Origin: Heyndrickxia acidicola
Lineage (GTDB): Bacteria > Bacillota > Bacilli > Bacillales > Bacillaceae_C
Reading direction: 5' to 3'
Assembly: GCF_001636425.1 (NCBI RefSeq)
Contig: NZ_KV440953.1
Span: 3,654,001 to 3,718,000 of the forward strand
Length of the DNA: 64,000 bases
The notes beneath the pieces are model-generated. The model did not search any database and was not told the origin of the DNA. It worked only from the letters and a program-made list of their open reading frames with translations. The first letter of the stretch is position 1. The number at the start of each line of letters is the position of its first letter. Made by a program: the position numbers and the translations under genes. Of the stretch, positions 33,567 to 42,804 are shown piece by piece.

Positions 33567-33754
33567 TACCATACCCCCTGCATGATAGACTTTTTTACTA
33601 TTATACATACAAATAGAGGAGACAAGGAGAGGTTTTTTTAGGAAAATGAAATATTTTTCTGAAAAATAACTTTATTCTGAGATAAATTGGATAATCACGA
33701 AAACAGGATGAGAATAACAGGTTCTATTCTTATTAATTTCCCACGCTTTAATCT

Positions 33755-33795
33755 ATTGTACGCAAAGCAGCAATCTATGCAGAAACAGCGTCCGC
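33755..33795 (+). repeat. fragment of the MITE-like element
   Basis: TTGTACGCAAAGCAGCAATC followed by TATGCAGAAACAG matches the right-hand part of the copies at 5897 and 24701. The left half is missing. Confidence 0.55.
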
Positions 33796-33884
33796 TTTTA
33801 AAGAAAAGGGTTGATGTTATAGAAGGAATGTTGTAAATTGTATAATAAGAATTAATTTTTCGAAATATAAAATTACATAGTTGT

Positions 33885-33990
33885 ATCTTATCAAGAGAGG
33901 CGGAGGGACTGGCCCAGCGATGCCTCAGCAACCAGTCAATTATATTGACCCGGTGCTAATTCCAGCAGGTGTAAGCCTGGACGATAAGAA
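33885..33990 (+). promoter_or_regulatory. SAM-I (S-box) riboswitch aptamer
   Basis: CTTATC (33887-33892) and GATAAG (33983-33988) form the P1 stem. Between them are the hallmark AGAG, GGCGGAGGGACTGGCCC, GATGCCTCAGCAACC and GGTGCTAATTCC blocks. When S-adenosylmethionine binds, the P1 helix forms and the downstream terminator is released to act, turning off yitJ-metH. Confidence 0.95.
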
Positions 33991-34005
33991 GAATGTGACG
34001 ATTCT

Positions 34006-34036
34006 AAAGGCCTTCTTCTTAAAGAAGGTCTTTTTA
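34006..34036 (+). terminator. SAM-riboswitch terminator
   Basis: AAGGCCTTCTT pairs with AAGAAGGTCTT over a short loop (two wobble or mismatch positions), followed by a T-run. It lies 16 bases after the aptamer, in the usual expression-platform position. Confidence 0.9.
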
Positions 34037-34175
34037 TTTTTAGGTCTTATAAAAATGACCGAATGAGCAGGAACAATAATCTCTTGCAAAAAATTGGATT
34101 AGATGCTCTCAAAATTCGCCTAGAGAAAAACAGTTTAAGGATCAGCAAGAAAAACAATGAAGGAGTGATAGGAGC

Positions 34176-36017
34176 ATGGATTTACTGAAAACCCTGGAAA
34201 AACGGATTCTGGTAGCTGACGGAGCGATGGGAACACTACTTTATTCGCATGGGGTGGATACGTGTTATGAAGAGTTCAACCTGATTCATCCTGAAAAGAT
34301 AGTGAATATTCACAGGGCATATATACAGGCCGGTGCAGAGGTCATTCAAACCAATACCTACAGTGCCAATTATTTTAAGCTGGAACAGTATGGACTGGAA
34401 GAAAAGGTGAAAGAAATCAATACGGAAGCGGTGCGGATTGCCAAACAGGCCGCTGGAAACAATACATTCATTCTGGGATCCATGGGCGGCTACAGGGGTG
34501 TTCGGAAATTGGAGATACCGGATGCAGAGATTAAGCGCTGCTTTAGAGAACAGCTTTTTCACCTGCTAAATGAGGGAGTTGACGGGATTCTTCTCGAAAC
34601 CTATTTCGATGTGGAGGAGCTTTATTCCGTAGTGGAAATTGCCAAGAAGGAGGCAGCAGTACCGGTAATTGCCCAGGTTTCCCTGCATGAACCAGGCGTT
34701 CTCCAGAACGGGCGGCATGTGACCGAAGCGCTTAACCAGCTTGAAGGGTTGGGGGCAGATATTATCGGTCTCAATTGCCGTCTCGGCCCTCATCACATGA
34801 TACAATCCTTTGAAGAAATCCCCTTGCCGGAAAAAGCCTATCTGTCTGCCTATCCTAATGCGAGTTTACTGGATTACGAGGACGGCAGGGTAACCTTTAG
34901 GGATAACGCTCGTTATTTCAAGGATAGCGCGATACAGCTGGTGGAGGAGGGTGTCCGGCTGATTGGGGGCTGCTGCGGTACCACACCTGAGCATATCCAA
35001 GCAGTGGCTGAAGGTGTAAAAGGGCTGACGCCTATAAAAGAAAAGACACCTAAAGTTCCGAGAGCACGAATCGAGCTTTCGAGTTCAAGTGGAATCGAGC
35101 CGCCCATCCATCAGATTGCAAAGGAAAGAACGTCGGTCATCGTTGAATTGGATACACCCAAGCATTTGTTGACAGATCGCTTTTTTGAAGGAGCAAGGGC
35201 TTTAAAGGAGGCCGGAATTGATGCCTTAACCATGGCGGATAATTCACTTGCGTCGCCGCGGATCAGCAATATTGCGATGGCTGCGCTTTTAAAAGAAAGG
35301 GAACAAATCCGGCCGCTTGTTCATATTACCTGCAGAGACCGCAATCTGATTGGGCTTCAATCTCATTTAATGGGGCTGGATGCACTTGGAATCAATCAAA
35401 TACTGGCGGTAACGGGCGATCCTTCTAAAATCGGTGATTTTCCCGGAGCGACCTCGGTGTACGATTTGTCTTCCATGGATTTAATGCAAATGATCAAGCA
35501 GTTTAACGAAGGAATATCGTATTCCGGCAAATCGCTGCAAAGAAAAACCTCGTTTTCTGTAGCGGCAGCCTTTAATCCGAATGTTCGCAACCTGGATAAA
35601 GCTGTCCTCCGCCTGGAGCGGAAAATCAGAAGCGGAGCAGATTATTTTATTACACAGCCGCTTTTTAGCGAGGAAAAAATCATTGAAGTCTATGAAGCAA
35701 CCAAACATTTAGATGCACCAATTTATATTGGCATCATGCCGCTTACAAGCTATCGGAATGCCAGCTTTCTTCACAACGAGGTTCCGGGCATTACGCTTTC
35801 GGATAAGATTCTCGGAGTCATGGAGAGGGCAAAGCATGACTCGGCACAGGCCGCAAGGGAAAGCATGGCCATTTCAAAAAATCTGATTGATACAGCGATG
35901 AACTATTTTAACGGAATCTACTTAATCACCCCTTTTGACCGCTATGACCTAACGGTTGAGTGCACCCAATACATTCATTCAAAGGAGACTGTCACCCATG
36001 GCACAAAGGTTATTTGA
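34176..36017 (+). CDS. yitJ: homocysteine S-methyltransferase / methylenetetrahydrofolate reductase fusion
   Basis: 613 residues with two enzymes in one chain. Residues 1-295 are a homocysteine S-methyltransferase-type domain with zinc ligands in GLNCRLGP and GGCCGTTPEH. Residues 315-600 are an FAD-dependent 5,10-methylenetetrahydrofolate reductase (VELDTPKHL, VHITCRDRN, ILAVTGDPSKIG, GADYFITQPLF). The reductase supplies 5-methyl-THF for MetH downstream, and the N-terminal domain fits the YitJ arrangement in B. subtilis. GGAGTGATAGGAG precedes the ATG. A SAM riboswitch lies upstream. It overlaps metH by 20 bases. Confidence 0.95.
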   Translation: MDLLKTLEKRILVADGAMGTLLYSHGVDTCYEEFNLIHPEKIVNIHRAYIQAGAEVIQTNTYSANYFKLEQYGLEEKVKEINTEAVRIAKQAAGNNTFILGSMGGYRGVRKLEIPDAEIKRCFREQLFHLLNEGVDGILLETYFDVEELYSVVEIAKKEAAVPVIAQVSLHEPGVLQNGRHVTEALNQLEGLGADIIGLNCRLGPHHMIQSFEEIPLPEKAYLSAYPNASLLDYEDGRVTFRDNARYFKDSAIQLVEEGVRLIGGCCGTTPEHIQAVAEGVKGLTPIKEKTPKVPRARIELSSSSGIEPPIHQIAKERTSVIVELDTPKHLLTDRFFEGARALKEAGIDALTMADNSLASPRISNIAMAALLKEREQIRPLVHITCRDRNLIGLQSHLMGLDALGINQILAVTGDPSKIGDFPGATSVYDLSSMDLMQMIKQFNEGISYSGKSLQRKTSFSVAAAFNPNVRNLDKAVLRLERKIRSGADYFITQPLFSEEKIIEVYEATKHLDAPIYIGIMPLTSYRNASFLHNEVPGITLSDKILGVMERAKHDSAQAARESMAISKNLIDTAMNYFNGIYLITPFDRYDLTVECTQYIHSKETVTHGTKVI

Positions 36018-39000
36018 GGAGCAGCTAGAGAAGAAGATTTTGATATTGGATGGGGCAATGGGAACCATGCTTCAGGCCTGCAATCTTACAGCCTCTGATT
36101 TTGGAGGGGAAGAGTATGAGGGCTGTAATGAATACCTGACGCTGACGGCCCCCCATGTCATTCAGCATGTCCATGAAGAATACCTTCGGGCAGGTGCCGA
36201 TATTATTGAAACGAATACGTTTGGAGCGACCAGCATTGTACTGGATGAATATGGACTGGGACATCTTGCGGAAAAATTGAATCGGGACGCTGCTAAAATT
36301 GCAAAAAGGGCAGCGGAGCGTTTTTCAACCTGCGAGCGTCCCCGTTTTGTGGCAGGCTCAATGGGACCCACAACGAAAACACTTTCTGTGACCGGAGGAG
36401 CTACTTTTCAACAACTGAAAGAGGCTTATTTTGAACAGGCAAGAGGGCTGATAAAGGGCGGTGCGGATGTACTGCTCATTGAGACCTCTCAGGACCTGTT
36501 GAATGTAAAAGCTGCCTTTCTCGGGATAGAAGCAGCGTTTAAAGAGCTTGAATTCAAGGTCCCCCTTTTAATATCGGGAACCATTGAACCGATGGGCACA
36601 ACTCTTGCCGGGCAGAACATTGAGGCTTTTTACATATCGGTTGAACACATGAACCCTGTTTCGGTTGGAATTAACTGTGCAACAGGGCCGGAGTTCATGG
36701 CTGAGCACATCAGGACGCTTTCCGGCCTTGCTTCGACTGCGGTGAGCTGCTATCCCAATGCAGGGCTCCCGGATGAAGAAGGCCATTACCATGAGAGCCC
36801 TGCATCACTTGCTCAAAAGCTTCGCGGTTTTGCAGAAAAAGGGTGGATCAATATTGCAGGGGGCTGCTGCGGCACCACTCCAGCTCATATTCAAGCACTA
36901 GATGAGGCGCTTAGGGATATTCATCCGAGAACGCCGCAAAAGGGACATCCGCATGCAGTAGCCGGTATTGAGCCATTTATTTATGAGGACCCGAGCATCC
37001 GGCCTATTTTTGTAGGAGAAAGAACCAATGTCATTGGATCCCGAAAATTTAAACGGCTGATTGCAGAGGGGAAAATAGAAGAGGCAAGCGAGATCGCTCG
37101 AACACAGGTGAAAAATGGCGCCCATATCATTGATATCTGCCTTGCTGATCCAGACCGCGAAGAGATTGAGGACATAGATGCGTTTATTCAGGTAGCTGTA
37201 AAAAAGGTGAAGGTACCGCTGATGATTGATTCAACGGACGATGCGGTGATTGAGCGGGCTTTAACCTATACACAGGGAAAAAACATTATTAACTCAATCA
37301 ATCTTGAGAACGGGCAAGAACGTTTTGAAAAAGTGGCCTCGCTTGTGCATCAATACGGCGCAGCGGTTGTGGTCGGAACCATTGATGAAGAGGGAATGGC
37401 GGTTACGGCTGAACGCAAGCGTGAAGTGGCGCAGAGGTCCTATGAGCTTCTTGTCGGTAAATATGGACTTGCGCCTGGAGACTTGATCTTTGATGCTTTG
37501 GTTTTTCCAGCTGGAACGGGTGACCAGCAATATTTTAGAGCTGCAAAGGAAACAGTCGAAGGGATCCGTCTGATAAAAGAACATTTTCCAGAATGCCAGA
37601 CGATACTTGGGGTCAGCAACGTTTCCTTCGGTTTGCCGAACGCAGGACGGGAAGTGCTGAATTCTGTGTTTTTGTACCATTGTACAAAGGCAGGGCTCGA
37701 TTATGCCATTGTAAATACGGAAAAATTGGAGCGGTTTGCTTCTATCCCGGAAGAGGAAGTCCGGATGGCAGAGGAGCTTTTATTTGAAACAAGCGATGAA
37801 GCTCTAGCTAGATTTACTGATTTTTATAGAGAAAAGAAACAGGAAGTGAAGGCAGCTGCTGAAACTCTCCCGCTTCCGGAGAGGCTGGCGAACTATGTGG
37901 TGGAGGGAACGAAGGAAGGCCTGCTGCCTGATTTGGAAGAAGCCCTTGAAGAATATCCAACTCCGCTTGCCATTATTAACGGCCCTTTAATGGCGGGAAT
38001 GGCAGAGGTAGGGCGTTTATTTAATGATAATCAGCTCATTGTGGCGGAGGTGCTGCAGAGTGCTGAGGTAATGAAGGCGGCAGTAGCATTTTTAGAGCCC
38101 TATATGGAAAAAAATCAGGAAACCAGTTCGAAAGGGAAGGTCCTTTTGGCAACAGTAAAGGGCGATGTCCATGATATCGGCAAAAATCTAGTAGAAATTA
38201 TATTAAGCAATAACGGTTTTGAAGTAATCGACCTTGGAATCAAGGTGTCACCTGCTGAGCTGATCCAGGAAGTGAGGAGGGTACAGCCGGATATCATCGG
38301 GTTGTCCGGGCTGCTTGTAAAGTCTGCGCAGCAAATGGTTCTCACCGCGCAGGACCTAAGGGAGGCAGGGATTTCCATTCCTATTTTAGTAGGAGGGGCG
38401 GCTCTTTCCCGAAAATTCACTTTAAATAAAATTGCCCCTGAGTATGAAGGGCTTGTGCTGTATGCAAAAGATGCAATGGATGGACTGTCTTTGGCAAACC
38501 GTCTTCAGAATGAGCTGGAGAGGGAGGTTCTTTTACGAGAGCAGCTGGAAAGCCAGGAAAAGCAGCGGAAAATCGCTCAGGAAGTAAAGAGACCTGAAAG
38601 TAAGGCAGTGGTTCGATCTGCAGTTTCAAGGGATTCACAGATTTTTCAACCCCAGGATGTGAAACAGCATGTTTTGCGCAATTACGAGGTCAGCCATATT
38701 GAACCTTATATCAACCGGCAAATGCTGATCGGGCATCATTTGGGGTTAAAGGGGAAGTTAACCAGTCTGCTCGCAAAAAAGGATGAGAAGGCATGGAAAC
38801 TGACCGAGCAGGTCGATGAGCTGATGGCGAGGGCGAAAAATGAAAAGTGGATTGAGCCCTCTGCCGTCTATCAATTTTTTCCGGCTCAGTCACAGGGAAA
38901 TGATGTGCTGATTTATGATCCTTTGGACACGAGCAAAGTAATAGAACGGTTTACTTTCCCCCGTCAGGAATCGGAGCCGTTCCTTTGTCTGGCTGATTAC

Positions 39001-39438
39001 TTGCGTTCAGTTGAGAGCGGTGAAATGGATTATGTGGGCATGTTTGCTGTGGTGGCAGGAAAAAATATTCGCCTTGAGGCACAACGTTTAAAGGAGGAAG
39101 GACGCTATTTTGAGAGCCATGCATTACAGGCGATGGCGCTGGAAACGGCAGAAGGCTTTGCAGAAAGGATTCACCAGCTTATGAGGGACCAATGGGGCTT
39201 TCCGGATCCTGCTGAATTTACGATGAAGGAAAGGTTTGCGGCAAAGTACCAGGGCCAGAGGTTTTCCTTCGGATATCCGGCTTGTCCAAATTTGGAGGAC
39301 CAGGCCCGGCTTTTCCGGCTGCTAAACCCTGCTCAAATCGGGCTGGAGCTGACTGATGGCTACATGATGGAACCGGAAGCTGCCGTTACAGCCATCGTCT
39401 TTGCCCATCCCGAAGCCAGGTACTTTAATGTACTATGA
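35998..39438 (+). CDS. metH: cobalamin-dependent methionine synthase
   Basis: 1146 residues with all four modules: homocysteine-binding domain (about 1-325; zinc ligands Cys290 and Cys291 in GGCCGTTPAH), pterin-binding domain (about 340-610; VGERTNVIGSRKF, LMIDSTDD), cobalamin cap and B12-binding domain (about 650-870; His725 in GDVHDIGKNLV), and the C-terminal SAM-dependent reactivation domain (FSFGYPACPNLEDQ, near 1095). It makes methionine from homocysteine. ATG 35998 follows AAAGGAG by 10 bases and lies inside the end of yitJ. B12 supply genes are not in the window. Confidence 0.96.
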   Translation: MAQRLFEEQLEKKILILDGAMGTMLQACNLTASDFGGEEYEGCNEYLTLTAPHVIQHVHEEYLRAGADIIETNTFGATSIVLDEYGLGHLAEKLNRDAAKIAKRAAERFSTCERPRFVAGSMGPTTKTLSVTGGATFQQLKEAYFEQARGLIKGGADVLLIETSQDLLNVKAAFLGIEAAFKELEFKVPLLISGTIEPMGTTLAGQNIEAFYISVEHMNPVSVGINCATGPEFMAEHIRTLSGLASTAVSCYPNAGLPDEEGHYHESPASLAQKLRGFAEKGWINIAGGCCGTTPAHIQALDEALRDIHPRTPQKGHPHAVAGIEPFIYEDPSIRPIFVGERTNVIGSRKFKRLIAEGKIEEASEIARTQVKNGAHIIDICLADPDREEIEDIDAFIQVAVKKVKVPLMIDSTDDAVIERALTYTQGKNIINSINLENGQERFEKVASLVHQYGAAVVVGTIDEEGMAVTAERKREVAQRSYELLVGKYGLAPGDLIFDALVFPAGTGDQQYFRAAKETVEGIRLIKEHFPECQTILGVSNVSFGLPNAGREVLNSVFLYHCTKAGLDYAIVNTEKLERFASIPEEEVRMAEELLFETSDEALARFTDFYREKKQEVKAAAETLPLPERLANYVVEGTKEGLLPDLEEALEEYPTPLAIINGPLMAGMAEVGRLFNDNQLIVAEVLQSAEVMKAAVAFLEPYMEKNQETSSKGKVLLATVKGDVHDIGKNLVEIILSNNGFEVIDLGIKVSPAELIQEVRRVQPDIIGLSGLLVKSAQQMVLTAQDLREAGISIPILVGGAALSRKFTLNKIAPEYEGLVLYAKDAMDGLSLANRLQNELEREVLLREQLESQEKQRKIAQEVKRPESKAVVRSAVSRDSQIFQPQDVKQHVLRNYEVSHIEPYINRQMLIGHHLGLKGKLTSLLAKKDEKAWKLTEQVDELMARAKNEKWIEPSAVYQFFPAQSQGNDVLIYDPLDTSKVIERFTFPRQESEPFLCLADYLRSVESGEMDYVGMFAVVAGKNIRLEAQRLKEEGRYFESHALQAMALETAEGFAERIHQLMRDQWGFPDPAEFTMKERFAAKYQGQRFSFGYPACPNLEDQARLFRLLNPAQIGLELTDGYMMEPEAAVTAIVFAHPEARYFNVL

Positions 39439-39472
39439 GCATGAAACACCAGGCCTTACTAGACGAATAAAG

Positions 39473-39502
39473 AAAGGGAGTACCTTAGGTGGTGCTCCCT
39501 TT
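39473..39502. terminator. hairpin after metH
   Basis: AAGGGAGTACC pairs with GGTGCTCCCTT over a 6-base loop (one wobble). The trailing T-run is short; REP copy 6 follows immediately. Confidence 0.6.
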
Positions 39503-39503
39503 C

Positions 39504-39552
39504 ATGCGTTAAAGCAGATCAGGGGTCAGACCCCTTTCGTACGTTAAAGCAA
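39504..39552. repeat. REP-like palindrome, copy 6
   Basis: Centre at 39528: AGGGGTC / GACCCCT perfect; outer arms ATGCGTTAAAGCA and CGTACGTTAAAGC. It lies between the convergent metH and LysR genes. Confidence 0.8.
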
Positions 39553-39567
39553 GTCAGCGTCCTTTGT

Positions 39568-40446
39568 TTAGAACCTGAATTGCGCGAGGAAGTTAAGGAA
39601 TTGGGTTTCCTTTGGGTGCTCATATTTCAGGATGGCATAGGTTCTGGCAATGGGCAGCTCAAGAAAAGGACATGGTGCCTCAAGCAGCCTGCCCTCCAGG
39701 AGCTCACGTCTGACAGTGGAGGAAGGCAGAAAAGAGATACCAAGGCCTTCAATGATAAAACGCTTTGTAACATGAACCTCAGACACCGTCATGGTATGGA
39801 GGGAGTGAATGCGCGCCTGCAAGGAACGGAGCAGGTGATCCCAGTATTCTGGATGATTATGGGTAATCAATTTGTGCTTTGACAATTGCTCATCGCCATC
39901 AAGAGGAGGAGCCATTTCGCTGTCCCTGCCGTCATGCGGCACAATTAATACCACCGGATCTTCATACATGGTTCGGCAAATAAGATCCGAATTAGAGACG
40001 TGCTGCCTGGAAAGCCCCAGATCCACCTCTCCATTTAATACCATGTCGGCAATAAGGTTGGATTGGCATACCTCAATAGAAATTTCGAGCTCAGGATTCA
40101 GGGTCATATACTTTTTTAACACAAATGGCATAATGGACTCGGCAATAAGCGGGGAAATGGCAAGCGTCAATTTTTGTGCATAGCCCTGACGGAACCGGTT
40201 TAAATCAGCCATGCTTTCTTCATATTGGGCAAGGATTTGCCTTGCATGGGGCAAAAACCTTCGTCCTTCCTCGGAAAGGCCGATTTTTCTTCCGTTTCGT
40301 TCAAAAAGAGGACTTCCGACTTCCTCTTCCAAAAGCTTCATGTGAATGGTAACCGTAGGCTGCGAAATGTAAAGTTCCTCTGCCGTTTTACGAAAATTTT
40401 CATGCTTTGCAGCGATTAAAAAGGTCGTAAGCCATTTTAGATCCAT
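39568..40446 (-). CDS. citR: LysR-type regulator divergent from citrate synthase
   Basis: 292 residues: an N-terminal winged HTH (NFRKTAEELYISQPTVTIHMKLLEEEVG) and a C-terminal substrate-binding-like effector domain (about 90-292). It is transcribed divergently from a citrate synthase, the arrangement of B. subtilis citR-citA, where CitR represses citA. ATG 40446 (MDLKWLTTF) follows AAGGAGCG; a TTG two codons earlier is also possible. An ATTG-N10-CAAT dyad in the intergenic region is a plausible operator. The name rests on position and family, not on a sequence comparison. Confidence 0.8.
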   Translation of the reverse strand: MDLKWLTTFLIAAKHENFRKTAEELYISQPTVTIHMKLLEEEVGSPLFERNGRKIGLSEEGRRFLPHARQILAQYEESMADLNRFRQGYAQKLTLAISPLIAESIMPFVLKKYMTLNPELEISIEVCQSNLIADMVLNGEVDLGLSRQHVSNSDLICRTMYEDPVVLIVPHDGRDSEMAPPLDGDEQLSKHKLITHNHPEYWDHLLRSLQARIHSLHTMTVSEVHVTKRFIIEGLGISFLPSSTVRRELLEGRLLEAPCPFLELPIARTYAILKYEHPKETQFLNFLAQFRF

Positions 40447-40589
40447 TTTCAACGCTCCTTAATTAAAATTGTTAATCGAATCAATAGAGAATATTCAATA
40501 TTTTTTATCAATTATATCACTTATAATAAGGTCAACAAGGAGCTTTGGTACTCCCAGAATCAAATTAAAACGAACATGGAGGGTTTACT
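40447..40589. promoter_or_regulatory. citR/citA divergent control region
   Basis: ATTG at 40468-40471 and CAAT at 40482-40485 form a LysR-type dyad with a T-N11-A spacing inside. AATATTCAATATT lies at about 40490-40503. The AT-rich block to 40530 should hold the citA promoter. Confidence 0.45.
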
Positions 40590-41699
40590 ATGATTCAGCA
40601 CGGATTAAAAGGAGTTATCGCAGCGGAAACAGCCATCAGCTACATTAACGGTGAAAAAGGAGAGCTCATATACAGGGGATATGAAGCGAAGGACATTGCA
40701 CTTCACTATACATTTGAGGAAGCAGCCTATTTATTATGGTATGGGAAGCTGCCGAATGAAAATGATCTGAACGTTTTAGATAAAGAGCTCAAAGCGGGCA
40801 GAGAGCTTCCTGATTATGTTAAAACCATTATAGATCAACTTCCGCGTGACATGGAGATGATGTCTGTCATAAGGACAGCAATATCGGCACTCGGCGTTTC
40901 GAGATTTTCCTGGAAGCCGAAAATCGGGGAAGCCATTGAACTGACAGCCAAGGTACCTACCATTATTGCTTATCGGAAAAGAGCACTTGAGGGGCTTGAA
41001 GAAGTTGAACCAAACGATCAATTTGGCCATGTGAAAAACTATTTGTATATGTTAACGGGAGAAGAGCCTTCTGATGTCCATGTAAAAGCGCTTGAAACCT
41101 ATATGGTGTTAACACTTGAGCACGGCATGAATGCCTCAACATTTTCAGCGAGGGTGACAGCCTCAACGGAGTCGGAGATGGTGTCTGCGATTACATCAGC
41201 TATTGGAACAATGAAAGGTCCCTTGCATGGGGGAGCGCCTTCAGATGTTACGAAAATGCTGAATGAAATTGGAGAAAAGGAAAAGGCGGAACCGTGGCTG
41301 CGGAGAAAATTGGAGAAGGGTGAACGCCTAATGGGATTTGGGCACCGTGTTTATAAAACCAAGGACCCAAGAGCCATTGCATTAAGGCAGAAGGCGCTGG
41401 AAATTGGAAGTGAGGATCCATGGCTGGCATTGGCTTTGCACGTTGAGGAAACTGGCAACCGTTTGTTAGAGGAATACAAGCCAGGACGTAAGCTGTATAC
41501 GAATGTGGAGTTCTATGCAGCAGCGGTCATGCGGACCATTAATATGGACGATGAGTTATTTACTCCAACCTTTACTGCCAGCAGGATTGTCGGCTGGGCT
41601 GCCCATGTTCTTGAGCAGGCTGACCACAATGTCCTCTTCCGTCCGGAATCAGAATACATTGGCAAATTTCCCGCGGACAAAACGGCTGCATCGCACTAA
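40590..41699 (+). CDS. citA: citrate synthase, CitA-type
   Basis: 369 residues. It condenses oxaloacetate and acetyl-CoA to citrate. The family blocks are present: [22 protein letters not shown] with His213, [13 protein letters not shown] with His252, and [11 protein letters not shown]. The third catalytic residue, Asp in the usual (V/I)DFY motif, is Glu307 here (NVEFYAA), a change expected to lower activity in studied enzymes, though the paralogue class may tolerate it. This suits a minor isozyme like B. subtilis CitA, with the main CitZ elsewhere. The stop lies inside REP copy 7. ATG follows TGGAGGG. Confidence 0.92.
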   Translation: MIQHGLKGVIAAETAISYINGEKGELIYRGYEAKDIALHYTFEEAAYLLWYGKLPNENDLNVLDKELKAGRELPDYVKTIIDQLPRDMEMMSVIRTAISALGVSRFSWKPKIGEAIELTAKVPTIIAYRKRALEGLEEVEPNDQFGHVKNYLYMLTGEEPSDVHVKALETYMVLTLEHGMNASTFSARVTASTESEMVSAITSAIGTMKGPLHGGAPSDVTKMLNEIGEKEKAEPWLRRKLEKGERLMGFGHRVYKTKDPRAIALRQKALEIGSEDPWLALALHVEETGNRLLEEYKPGRKLYTNVEFYAAAVMRTINMDDELFTPTFTASRIVGWAAHVLEQADHNVLFRPESEYIGKFPADKTAASH

Positions 41700-41743
41700 A
41701 GCACTAAGGGGGTCTGACCCTTGCACTGATTTAACGCATTAAC
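41692..41743. repeat. REP-like palindrome, copy 7
   Basis: Centre at 41715: GGGGTC / GACCC, with one C lost on the right; arms CACTAAAGCACTAA and TGCACTGATTTAACGC. The citA stop codon TAA (41697-41699) is inside the left arm. Confidence 0.75.
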
Positions 41744-41814
41744 CCAATAAAGCAATATCGATGGTATAGAGGGATGCCTGTCCTTAAGGGGAATGGGATT
41801 GTCATTACTTTCAC

Positions 41815-41859
41815 GCACTAACGCAAAGAAGGGGTCAGACCCCTTCTTTGCGTTAGTGC
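41815..41859. repeat. REP-like palindrome, copy 8, perfect
   Basis: 22-base arms with no mismatch (GCACTAACGCAAAG on the left) around a single A at 41837. It begins 10 bases past the TspO-like stop on that strand. Confidence 0.9.
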
Positions 41860-41868
41860 ACTAAATTA

Positions 41869-42582
41869 TTATTTTTTTCGCCCAATAACAGCTGCTAAGA
41901 AAATGATGACTGCAAGTACCATGGCGGTATAGGCTACTATGGCCGATGAGTGCAGGTCTTTGACGAAAATTCCGATGTAGGCCCAGACAAAGACCAGTGG
42001 ATAAACCCAATCTTGATTTCGATATCGAAATTGAATGGCAATGACAGCTCCGACTAAAAGCATAAGCAATGTCCAAATCACATCAGGAGTACCGAGGATA
42101 AGCAATCTAAGGTATGCCAGGGTATAGCTCAAATTTGCTATAGTCGCTACACTCACCCAACCAAGGTATACAGAGTAAGGCACCCGTCCCCAAAAAGTAT
42201 CTCCAATCCTGTTTATTCTCCTATATATGGCGGCCAATGTAACAAGCAGTCCGATGATAACCAACACGCATATAACAAAATAATTATATTGCCAGAGGAA
42301 AATCCAGGCGCAGTTTAGAATACAGCTCAAAATGAAAAGCGGGCTTGTTTTTCTGTAAATCTCTGATTTCCGGTACTTTTTTAAAAGCATTCGAAACACC
42401 CACACAGCTAGCAGCAGGTAAATGACTCCCCAAATACTGAATACATATCCTGCAGGTGTAAACAGGACGGGAATCCTATTTGAAATTTCCTGTGTAGTCT
42501 GTCCATTAAGCGGCAGATAAATGGCCAAACCATTTACCACAATGACTAAAAGATACGCCAGAAGATTGAAAAAAAAGAGCAT
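41869..42582 (-). CDS. TspO/MBR-related tryptophan-rich membrane protein
   Basis: 237 residues with seven or so hydrophobic helices. The N-terminal FTPAGYVFSIWGVIYLLLAVWV block and later NCAWIFLW and YLGWVSVATIANLSY are the tryptophan-rich TspO/MBR family signatures, in a longer variant than the usual 150-160 residue TspO. Some family members bind porphyrins; the ligand here is unknown. The ATG lacks a strong ribosome binding site (AAGGGATG is 12 bases upstream). The stop is followed by REP copy 8. Confidence 0.7.
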   Translation of the reverse strand: MLFFFNLLAYLLVIVVNGLAIYLPLNGQTTQEISNRIPVLFTPAGYVFSIWGVIYLLLAVWVFRMLLKKYRKSEIYRKTSPLFILSCILNCAWIFLWQYNYFVICVLVIIGLLVTLAAIYRRINRIGDTFWGRVPYSVYLGWVSVATIANLSYTLAYLRLLILGTPDVIWTLLMLLVGAVIAIQFRYRNQDWVYPLVFVWAYIGIFVKDLHSSAIVAYTAMVLAVIIFLAAVIGRKK

Positions 42583-42749
42583 CTCGCGAAATCATCCCTT
42601 CGATCTAAGTATTAGTGTGTCCGGGGTTTAAAAGTCTTTTCTTAAAGGATTTCTGCATCTTCATCTGCAGGATCAGCTTAAACGGTCATGCAATTACGCT
42701 CTCAATAGCCTTAACATGGAACAAAGCCTGAAAAATAATGCTCTATAAA

Positions 42750-42798
42750 AAAATAAAATCGATTGCTACATAGTATGCTCGTACTAGGCAATCGATTT
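42750..42798 (-). terminator. terminator of the N-hydroxylase gene
   Basis: AAATCGATTGC pairs with GCAATCGATTT, with an inner AGTA/TACT stem. On the minus strand, it is followed by TATTTTTTT. Confidence 0.8.
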
Positions 42799-42804
42799 CA
42801 ATTT

